Source: Candidatus Poribacteria bacterium
Lineage (GTDB): Bacteria > Poribacteria > WGA-4E > WGA-3G
Length of the DNA: 64,000 bases
Reading direction: 5' to 3'
Assembly: GCA_022821725.1 (NCBI GenBank)
Contig: JAJEDB010000078.1
Location: 1-64,000 of the forward strand
The notes under the pieces were generated by a model, which was not told the origin of the DNA, ran no database searches, and saw nothing but the letters and a program-made list of their open reading frames with translations. The position numbers and the translations under genes are program-made. Shown piece after piece: positions 7,477 to 15,300 of this stretch (position 1 is its first letter; every line of letters begins with the position of its first letter).

Positions 7477-9051
7477 ATGCTAACGTTCTTTCTCGCAGTC
7501 TTTGTACTTCTCATCAACGTCAGTGCGCACCTGTTCCAGATATCGGAGTACTATCCGGCGGTAAGCCACTGCTACTATGGCGTGATCGTTCTGTCAGTGC
7601 TTTACACGAGACCGCGCGGGCAGAACATTTTGTTCGGGATTACAACCGTAGCCAATTGGATTTACGTTTTCCGTTATCCGAGGTATAGTGAAGGTATTAT
7701 TATCATAGCACTCCTCTATCCGTTTGTCGCCTATGGGGTCATCCGTATTATTCGTCATTTGCAAACCCAGAGGCGGAGTCGGGTCGAACAGATAGAGGAA
7801 ATAAACAGCGTCAACGCGAATTTGGAGAAACAGGTCCGGGACATATCTACACTTTTTGAGGTGAGTCAATCCGCGAACACAAACCTGGATCTGGAGGGAC
7901 TTTTCGAGCGTATCATTGAAATTTTATCCAAGCGACTCGGTATCTACCGCGGGGCTTTGCATCTCTATGAAAACGGAAAAGTCGTTACTTCCACGGAAGT
8001 CGTTTTAGGACTTACACCCGCAGAGATGAAACGCGGCACTGACAATCAGATGGAAGACATCCAGAAACAGGTTCTCGCATCGGGGAAAGCGATAGGCGTT
8101 CCACAAACCCGAAGTCCGCGGAGTTCCATTAAACTCTTTGAGCCGGAACGTGTTGAATCCAAAGACGTCATCGCCTTCTGGTGCATCCCAATTATCGTGG
8201 AAGAAAACGTTATCGGGACATTGACGATCGACAAAGCCTCTGATGATTTTTCCGCAGAGGAGGATCGGCGGCTCTTGACGATTATCGCCTCCATCATCGC
8301 ACAGCGTGTCAAAATCCAACAGACAATCGATGCCCTCGTTGAATCCGAACGGATGGCGACCTTGGGACGGTTGGTCCGAACCATCGCACACGAGGTCCGA
8401 AACCCTTTAGGGAGCATCCGACTCGGCACACAACTGCTGCAACACAGCGATGTAGAGTTCGGCGCCCCTGTTGACACCTATTCTGAAGACCTCCAACTCT
8501 CACAAAATGAGATTAAGGAATACACAGGAATCATTATAAAAGAGGTGGACAGGCTGAACCGGTTCATTGAACAATTGCTCGCTTTCAGCAAACCCACGAT
8601 GGAGGTCGCGAAACACAGCGATATCCATCAACTCCTTGAGAACGGTTTAGCGATCTGCCGACCCGAGTTGGAACTCGGCGCGACGACAGTTATCACACAA
8701 TACGGCGACTGTCCAGAGGTCAAGGTCAATGAGGACGGAATCACGCAGGTGCTCCTGAATTTATTCTATAATGCTATCGAGGCAATGGACACAAACGGAA
8801 CTTTGACAATCCAGACGGAATACACGCCAGAAACGGAAATCGTGTGTGTCCGCATCCAAGATGATGGACCCGGGATTCCACCTGAAGACATACCGATGTT
8901 GTTCGATCCGTTTTATACCACTAAACAGAAAGGGACAGGCTTGGGACTTTACATCAGCCAAAAAATTCTCGCCGAACACCGAGGCGGCATTGAAGTCGAT
9001 GCGAACCTTGACGTCGGGACAGCCTTTGTTATGTCCCTTCCTGTCCATTGA
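7477..9051 (+). CDS. GAF-domain sensor histidine kinase
   Basis: This 524-residue protein has three or four hydrophobic segments in its first 90 residues, a short coiled linker, a GAF domain (about 120-280, I-S-T-L-F-E-V-S-Q-S-A-N onward), and a kinase core: H-box RTIAHEVRNPLGS with phospho-acceptor H305, N-box N-L-F-Y-N-A-I-E-A-M at 428-437, G1 D-D-G-P-G-I-P at 462-468, and GTGLGLYISQKI. The core is of the NtrB/AtoS type. The NtrC-like regulator 170 bases downstream is its likely partner. The signal sensed is unknown; GAF domains commonly bind small ligands. Confidence 0.92.
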   Translation: MLTFFLAVFVLLINVSAHLFQISEYYPAVSHCYYGVIVLSVLYTRPRGQNILFGITTVANWIYVFRYPRYSEGIIIIALLYPFVAYGVIRIIRHLQTQRRSRVEQIEEINSVNANLEKQVRDISTLFEVSQSANTNLDLEGLFERIIEILSKRLGIYRGALHLYENGKVVTSTEVVLGLTPAEMKRGTDNQMEDIQKQVLASGKAIGVPQTRSPRSSIKLFEPERVESKDVIAFWCIPIIVEENVIGTLTIDKASDDFSAEEDRRLLTIIASIIAQRVKIQQTIDALVESERMATLGRLVRTIAHEVRNPLGSIRLGTQLLQHSDVEFGAPVDTYSEDLQLSQNEIKEYTGIIIKEVDRLNRFIEQLLAFSKPTMEVAKHSDIHQLLENGLAICRPELELGATTVITQYGDCPEVKVNEDGITQVLLNLFYNAIEAMDTNGTLTIQTEYTPETEIVCVRIQDDGPGIPPEDIPMLFDPFYTTKQKGTGLGLYISQKILAEHRGGIEVDANLDVGTAFVMSLPVH

Positions 9052-9201
9052 ATTTTAATTTCTGCTTTGGAGACTGCACTTCGCTATGCTTACGCGTCGG
9101 GCACAACCGTAAGCCTGCAACAATACGCAGAAATACCCAAGCAAAAACACGCAGGCGGCTCGAACGCGGAAAACGTCAAAACTCTAATCCACACTGTTCT
9201 T

Positions 9202-9221
9202 CCGCAAGGAAAAATTAAAAA
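9202..9221 (+). promoter_or_regulatory. A-rich start-codon leader, type A (NtrC-like gene)
   Basis: CCGCAAGGAAAAATTAAAAA abuts ATG 9222. Near-identical leaders stand before eutN-like gene 1 (10787-10806), frr (46991-47010, minus) and queE (52682-52701, minus). AAGG lies about 12 bases from the ATG, longer than usual spacing. Confidence 0.65.
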
Positions 9222-10643
9222 ATGGGAAATCTTGTGCTTATCGCTGACGACGACGACAGCCTCCGACAAATACTCGCTGCCACGCTGCAGAGAGCCGGCT
9301 ATGAGACCCTCAAAGCCCGGAATGGCGCAGAAACGCTTGCCTGTATCAAGGAAGCGAATGTTGATGTCATTCTGCTCGATATTTGGTTAGGGGATGCCAA
9401 CGGAATTGAACTCATCGAGGACATTCAGGGTTACAATAACACCGCGTCTATTATTATCATCACTGCCCACGGGACAACCCAGACGGCCATCGACGCCGCA
9501 AAGCAACGCGCCTATGGATACCTCACAAAACCGATCGATCAGCGGCAATTGCTGGACCTCGTGTCGCGCGCTGCGGATGCCAGCAACCAAACGAAAAACG
9601 TCAAGACCTCCACACCCTCTGTTGATGTTGATGGGCAGGGACGGATGGTCGGTCAGAGTCCAGCAATGCAGGAGGTTTATCATAAGATTGGACGCGCCGC
9701 AGTGAGCGACGAAACCGTCCTCGTTTTAGGTGAAAGTGGAACGGGTAAAGAACTGGTCGCCCAACTCATCCATCAAAACAGTGACCGAGCCGACAATCCA
9801 TTCGTCGTCGTGGATTGCGGTGCCATGCCGTCAAGTCTCATCGAAAGTGCGCTCTTTGGACACGTCAAAGGCGCGTATACCGATGCCCATACCGCAAGGA
9901 AAGGGAAATTCCAACAGGCAGACAGCGGGACGATCTTCCTCGATGAAATCGGTGAATTGCCGATTGAAGTTCAGATGAAATTGTTGCGGGTCCTCCAAGA
10001 ACGAGAGGTTGAACCGATGGGCGGAACTGAGACCCACGCGGTAGATGTCAGAATTATCGCCGCAACCAACCGACGCCTTGAAACCGCGATTGAGCAGAAA
10101 ACTTTCAGGGAGGACCTCTATTATCGGCTCAACGTCATTCCCATTTCTCTGCCCCCGCTGCGAGAACGAAAAGAGGACATCCCGGAACTCATAGATCTGT
10201 TCATCCGTCGGTTCGTCGAAGAATACCAACTCCCCAAAATCGGCATCTCTGCGGAACTTGCGAAACTACTGACAGCGCATGAGTGGCACGGGAACGTGCG
10301 CGAATTAGAGAATGCCATCAAGCGGGCACTCGTGATGTGTTCAGGACAAATGTTATTGCCTGAGCATTTCGATCCGATACTCGAAAAATCGATCCCCACC
10401 AGTGAACTGGGAAATCTTGACACACAAATTTATAATTTGCTGCAAACGCATATTCAACACTGTATGGAATCCGAAGCACCGCCAGAGGAGCTTTATGCTG
10501 AAATCCGAGCGCTCTTTGAGAAACCGCTCTTTAAAATCGTGCTTGAGCATACCAAAGGAAATCGGAGTAAAGCGTCAGACCTCCTCGGCATTAACCGGAA
10601 TACGCTCCACACAAAACTGATTGAGTACAATCTCGTCTCATAG
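9222..10643 (+). CDS. NtrC-family sigma-54-dependent response regulator
   Basis: This 473-residue regulator has a receiver domain (phospho-acceptor D53 in I-L-L-D-I-W; acidic pocket D-D-D near residues 9-11), an AAA+ domain with Walker A G-E-S-G-T-G-K (170-176), Walker B G-T-I-F-L-D-E-I-G-E-L, and a C-terminal Fis-type helix-turn-helix (NRSKASDLLGINRNTLHTKL). The loop that contacts sigma-54 reads GAYTDA instead of GAFTGA, a variant seen in some family members. With the kinase upstream it would switch on sigma-54 promoters; the targets are not identified. Confidence 0.93.
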   Translation: MGNLVLIADDDDSLRQILAATLQRAGYETLKARNGAETLACIKEANVDVILLDIWLGDANGIELIEDIQGYNNTASIIIITAHGTTQTAIDAAKQRAYGYLTKPIDQRQLLDLVSRAADASNQTKNVKTSTPSVDVDGQGRMVGQSPAMQEVYHKIGRAAVSDETVLVLGESGTGKELVAQLIHQNSDRADNPFVVVDCGAMPSSLIESALFGHVKGAYTDAHTARKGKFQQADSGTIFLDEIGELPIEVQMKLLRVLQEREVEPMGGTETHAVDVRIIAATNRRLETAIEQKTFREDLYYRLNVIPISLPPLRERKEDIPELIDLFIRRFVEEYQLPKIGISAELAKLLTAHEWHGNVRELENAIKRALVMCSGQMLLPEHFDPILEKSIPTSELGNLDTQIYNLLQTHIQHCMESEAPPEELYAEIRALFEKPLFKIVLEHTKGNRSKASDLLGINRNTLHTKLIEYNLVS

Positions 10644-10667
10644 TTTCGTTAACTCGTTTCACCGAAC

Positions 10668-10691
10668 CGCAAGGTAAGCTTAAAAATAGGC
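10668..10691 (+). repeat. Degenerate type A leader copy
   Basis: CCGCAAGGTAAGCTTAAAAA is followed by ATA where functional copies have ATG. It lies just after the NtrC-like gene with no gene attached, so the leader behaves like a dispersed repeat. Confidence 0.55.
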
Positions 10692-10696
10692 ATTTA

Positions 10697-10758
10697 CCCC
10701 GGCCCGGTAGGTGCGGTTTCTAACCAGGGTTCCCACCCGTTACTGGGAAGGGACACCG
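10697..10758 (+). repeat. GGTAGGTGCGGTTT repeat, long copy 1
   Basis: About 60 bases running from CCCGGTAGGTGCGG through ACCCGTTACTGGGAAGGG recur almost unchanged at 50185-50250. Only the first third is present at 1091-1128. Confidence 0.75.
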
Positions 10759-10786
10759 ATTCAAAGTTCAAACCCACGTTGTTTAA

Positions 10787-10806
10787 CCGCAAGGTAAAAT
10801 TAAAAA
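10787..10806 (+). promoter_or_regulatory. A-rich start-codon leader, type A (EutN-like gene 1)
   Basis: CCGCAAGGTAAAATTAAAAA abuts ATG 10807, two bases different from the leader at 9202-9221. Confidence 0.65.
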
Positions 10807-11109
10807 ATGGATTTAGGAAAAGTAATTGGGACCATTGTTGCAACGCGAAAAGATCCGAGTTTAGGAGGCTCACGTCTCCTCATCGTGCAACCCTTAGACG
10901 AGAAACACACCCCCATTTCCGAACCGCTCGTTGCCGTGGACACACTACACGACGCAGGCGTCGGCGAAACCGTCTACTATGTCACCGGCGGCGATGCCGT
11001 AAGTGTTGTCCCCGGTAAACGGATGCCAGTCGATGTCGCCATCGTTGGCCTCGTCGATTCTATTTCGCTGGTCGACACACAGAACAGCAGTGAAAAGTCT
11101 GAAGGATAA
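10807..11109 (+). CDS. EutN/CcmL-family pentamer protein 1
   Basis: This 100-residue protein matches the EutN/CcmL family: it opens with M-D-L-G-K-V-I-G-T-I-V-A-T-R-K, has LLIVQPLD near residue 25, VAVDTLHDAGVGETVYYVTG near 45-65, and the closing I-V-G-L-V-D-S-I strand. Family members form pentamers that cap the vertices of bacterial microcompartments. No hexameric shell gene (BMC domain) or cargo enzyme is present in this window, so a compartment role is not shown. A second EutN-like gene follows 73 bases later. Confidence 0.88.
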   Translation: MDLGKVIGTIVATRKDPSLGGSRLLIVQPLDEKHTPISEPLVAVDTLHDAGVGETVYYVTGGDAVSVVPGKRMPVDVAIVGLVDSISLVDTQNSSEKSEG

Positions 11110-11182
11110 ACATCAGATTTATCATGAGTGGGATACGTCTCATCATGGTAAATCACAGAAATCACGGTGATCCTAATAAAAA

Positions 11183-11470
11183 ATGTATATAGCCAAAGTA
11201 ATCGGAAAAGTCGTTTCTATCGTTAAACATCCTGCATACGAAAATCGCACACTGCTGCTCATCCAACCCTTGAGCGTCAGATCCGAACTCGTTCGCACGC
11301 CCACCATTGCTGTTGACTACGTCGGTGCTGGCGAAGGCGACACAGTGATAGTCGGCGCAGGGCCCGGTGTCGCACAAGAGGTATTCGGCATTGAAGACGC
11401 ACCTATCCGGGAACTCGTCATGGGGATTGTCGACCGGGTCGATATAACCCTTCAGGAGGAATCAACATGA
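11183..11470 (+). CDS. EutN/CcmL-family pentamer protein 2
   Basis: A 95-residue paralogue of the preceding gene: M-Y-I-A-K-V-I-G-K-V-V-S-I-V-K-H, then LLLIQPL, IAVDYVGAGEGDTVIVGAGP, and L-V-M-G-I-V-D-R-V-D-I. It ends in the ATGA overlap with the lipoprotein gene, which implies coupled translation. Its start follows TCCTAATAAAAA without a Shine-Dalgarno sequence. A pair of distinct EutN-like proteins could build mixed or separate pentamers; whether they serve a shell elsewhere in the genome is unknown. Confidence 0.88.
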   Translation: MYIAKVIGKVVSIVKHPAYENRTLLLIQPLSVRSELVRTPTIAVDYVGAGEGDTVIVGAGPGVAQEVFGIEDAPIRELVMGIVDRVDITLQEEST

Positions 11471-12060
11471 GACGCATAACTCTAACCATCTGCTGTCTTG
11501 TAGTCAGCTGTTTACACCTCAATGCGTGTCGGGTTGCGCAGGTGTTATCCACACAATACAGCGAAAATATAGCGAGTGCCGCCTACGGCACCGAAGCGAA
11601 CCACCCCGGGATGAACGATGGAAATCTGGAAACTTTGGCAACACTCCCGGCGCGCAATGAACGGAATTTCATCATCAGATTCGCCGAAGTCCATCCGGTC
11701 CGAAAAATCATTATTCACAACAGTAACCTCTTCCGATTCGAGATGGACTACCTGAACCCCGAAACCGGTGAATGGGAGACGTTTCATACAGTCATCCAGC
11801 GACGCAATATCGGCGACGAACGGGCGCAACCCCAATTCGTCTTTGATAGATTGAACTTCCAGACGAAGATGATTCGCGTCGCCGTTACCCGAACTGTTGA
11901 TGATGTCATCGTGAATAAAATAGTAGCCGAACCGGGGGACAAAATTGTTGACCGTCGGACGACCCTCGTGGGTCAATATTATCCACACTATCGCGTCATG
12001 CAACCCGCAATCGCCCAAATTCGAGAGATTGAGGTCTATCACCTCGCTCAGAACAAGTAA
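11467..12060 (+). CDS. Lipoprotein with galactose-binding-like (discoidin-like) fold
   Basis: This 197-residue protein has a signal peptide with lipobox L-N-A-C (lipidated Cys near residue 21), so it should be membrane anchored. The body (S-A-A-Y-G-T-E-A-N-H-P-G-M-N-D-G-N-L-E-T, then N-F-I-I-R-F-A-E-V-H-P-V-R-K-I-I-I and a closing I-R-E-I-E-V-Y strand) resembles F5/8 type C discoidin domains, which bind sugars or surfaces. Its ATG overlaps the stop of EutN-like gene 2 by four bases, and GGAGGA (11455-11460) lies just upstream. Why a surface lipoprotein is coupled to two EutN-like genes is unclear. Confidence 0.7.
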   Translation: MRRITLTICCLVVSCLHLNACRVAQVLSTQYSENIASAAYGTEANHPGMNDGNLETLATLPARNERNFIIRFAEVHPVRKIIIHNSNLFRFEMDYLNPETGEWETFHTVIQRRNIGDERAQPQFVFDRLNFQTKMIRVAVTRTVDDVIVNKIVAEPGDKIVDRRTTLVGQYYPHYRVMQPAIAQIREIEVYHLAQNK

Positions 12061-12375
12061 GTGCTGATATAGTAAATCGTAAAAATACGTGGATATCTTT
12101 GTAGCATAGGCTGTTAGCCTGTGCCAGTGTGAATGTCCGTTAGCAGCATTCACACTGTTTGAGAATGTCCAAGTAATTCTAAAATCTATTATAGATATCG
12201 GTTCGGGGTGCTACGCACCCCTTTCGGCAGTCGGTTTTCGGTCAAGAGGCCTTCGTTTAAAGAGGGTTCCTTGTAACCGAAAACCGTTAACCGATAACTG
12301 AAAACTATTTTAAAGAAAAACGAAACGACTTACAACAAACAAAATAAAAAGATTCATCTCATCACGGATCTGATA
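12061..12375. other. Intergenic stretch with repeats
   Basis: No gene is seen. It holds the second copy of the 27-base repeat (12098-12124), the hairpin GGGGTGC-TAC-GCACCCC (12205-12221), and a GAAAACCGTTAACCGATAACTG segment near 12283-12305 of a repeat family also found at 39116, 42519, 46373 and 47746. Confidence 0.65.
12098..12124 (+). repeat. 27-bp dispersed repeat, copy 2
   Basis: Identical to 1045-1071, with core TAGCATAGGCTGTTAGCC. Confidence 0.75.
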
Positions 12376-15300
12376 ATGCCAACTCACTCCATAATCCTGC
12401 GCTTGCCTGTGTGTAAACGGTTAGCACTACTATTCATAGCACTCTTCCTCTGTTTGAATCCCTTTCCCCTGCTCACCCCGAACTCAGACCTGCATTTTTT
12501 GGGGAGTGCAGCTGCAGCACCCATTTCCTTAAGAAACCAAAGCCCCCGTGCGCCAACACGTAACAGCGCAAAGACCCGAAGAGAGATTGAATTAGTCAGC
12601 AGTACCACGCAAGGGGTAACCGTCCAACTCATCATCCCCAAATCCGATTTCCTTTTCGAGAACAACAGTGTTGGAACCGAATCGATCGATCAATTAGGTA
12701 GCACTTTACAGGTCGCTAATGTTGCAGGTCCAACCCTTTCTTTTCCGGGATGTAACTTCACTACCGAATTCGGGACGCTGCGTCTCCCGATGCAATCTAC
12801 GCTGATGAGCGTCCCACCCAATGCCGATTTCCAATTGCGGGTGATTGATAAGGATTTCAGCACACGTAAGATAGAAGCAATCGCGCTTACGCCAAGCGAA
12901 CAAAAGGATAGTTTCTTCCCGGCGCGTCTCGCAGAAACCAGAGAAGCGGGATGGATCCGAGAGAACCGCGTCCTCCCGATCCAATTGAATCCTGTTCAGT
13001 ACAATCCGATCCGCCGTGAAGTAAGGTTCTATCACCGACTCGTGGTAGAAGTGCGCTTTATAGGGGGTGGGGAACCCAGTCCTTACGGCACGTCCGCACA
13101 ATCCAGTGTGTTATCGCCTACACCCATCGGTTTACATACCGAATCCACGGCTTATGACGCATTTTTCGCTGATATGCTTGTTAACCCACAGAGTGCTGTG
13201 AAATGGCGTTCTCCCCGCATGTCGTCTGATAAACGAGTTCCTGCGGCACCGAGCGTTCCATTCACAGGACCCCGTTATAGGATCGGTGTCACCGACGCCG
13301 GCATGTACACCATTACGGCACGGGATCTCGCAGCTGCGGGCGCGAATTTAGAGACCATAGTTCCAAGGACATTGACACTAACAAATAAAGGAAAACAGAT
13401 ACCGATTTTCGTTCGTGGCGAAGACGACAGAAGGTTCGACCCAGCAGACGAAATCATCTTCTATGCGGAACGCCAACACGGAGAAAAGAGTTATATCGAT
13501 CCCTATTCCGACGAGAATATCTATTGGCTTTCTTGGGGGGCGGGACCCGGGATCCGAATGGCAACGAAGACTTCGCTCCCAAAATCAAATAACGCGCAAA
13601 CTTACCGGTGGTTTCTCACACGCGCCCATATCGAGAGGGACCTACACTTCAGGCGTTTCCGGAATGTAAACCTCGCAGCAAACCAGACATATACGGAATT
13701 TAGTCAAGGGTTATTACAACGTCAGTTTACTCTGACAGAACTGCCCCCGCTTCCAGATGACAGTTGGTTTTGGTCTCAACTCGCCGCGCCTACCTTAAAA
13801 ACATTCAACTTCCAGTTGCCCGGTGTCTCTGAGACGGCGCTGCCGACAACCGTCCGAATCAGTCTCTATGGGAGATCCAACACCCCACACCTCTGCACGG
13901 TTTGGCTAAACGATAAATTTGAATTTGGGGATGCCCGCTGGGATGGTGAAACCGAATACCAAATTCAGAATCAGAATATCCCGCAGTCGTTTCTGAATAA
14001 CGGACGGAACGCGATTCGAATTACAAACCCCGGTACCCCTGAAGCGCCTATCGATATTATCCTGTTCAATTGGCTTCAAATCGACTACTGGCGAGATTTT
14101 AAAGCCAAAGCGGATGTGCTACCCTTTGCCATTACCCCATTCCGGGACGAAACGGGTGCTGTAAATTCAGGTTTCGAGGTCGAATTAATGAACTTTTCCA
14201 CGCCAGACATCGAAATTTACGGCATTGACGGCACGCGTTATATAGGTGTATCCGCGTTTGTCGATGAGGATATCCCTGGAACTTACAGGGTCTTTTTCCG
14301 ATCGACACAGATTCGTCCGAAGGATGCCAACGATCCTACGATCCAATACATTGCACTGACCCCGAACCAGTTCCAAAAACCGAAAATCTCGGTAGATACC
14401 GCATCCGATCTGCGCAGCACGCACAACGCCGCAGACTATATTATCATTACACACAACCACTTTATTCAGGACGTTCAGCCACTTGTCGACTATCGCGCCC
14501 AACAAGGACTCCGCACCAAAGTTGTTGATGTCCAAGACATCTATGATGAGTTTAACCACGGCATTCTCAACCCCAACGCTATCCGTGAATTCCTCGATTA
14601 CGCCTATCACAATTGGCAGCCCCCTGCCCCGACGTATGTCTTTCTCATAGGCGATACAAATATCGACATCAAAAATAAACCGAATTTCGTCCCGACGATG
14701 CAGGTGCAAATCCCAGGCTACGGCTCCAGTGGGTCCGACCATCAATTCGTTACATTTCGAGGGGAAGATAGTTTTCCAGACATGTTTATCGGTAGAATCC
14801 CCGCGAATAACCGCGTCGATCTCCGCATATTCATCGAACGCACCATCAACTATGAAACTGCCGCTGCAGTCGGTTCTTGGCACAAACGGCTCCTCATGCT
14901 CGCAGGTTCAGATTTCAGATTCCACTGGCAAACCAGTCAACTCATCACCCACAATCAACTGAATAGCAAATATGAAACCCAACGTATCTATGCCCCGCAT
15001 ACAGGTGAAACGACTTTAACTGACGACGTTGCCCTTACCCCTATCGGTAGACGGGTTATCGACGGCTTTAATGACGGTGCCAGTATAGTGAACTATATTG
15101 GCCACGGTGGTGGGGGTAGATGGGCATCAAGTCGGATGCTCGACTTTGCCGATCCCGAACAGAATTTAACCAATATTTCACAACTCCCGTTTGTCATCAG
15201 TATGACCTGCTACACAGGGGCGTTTGAGGGGAATAAAAACAGTCTCGCTGAAGAACTCCTGCGTTCGGAAAACGGGGGCGCCATCGCCGTCATTGCCGCA

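Noticed and set aside
10807-11470. Bacterial microcompartment operon
   Set aside because: Only EutN-like genes are present; no BMC hexamer or signature enzyme is encoded in the window.
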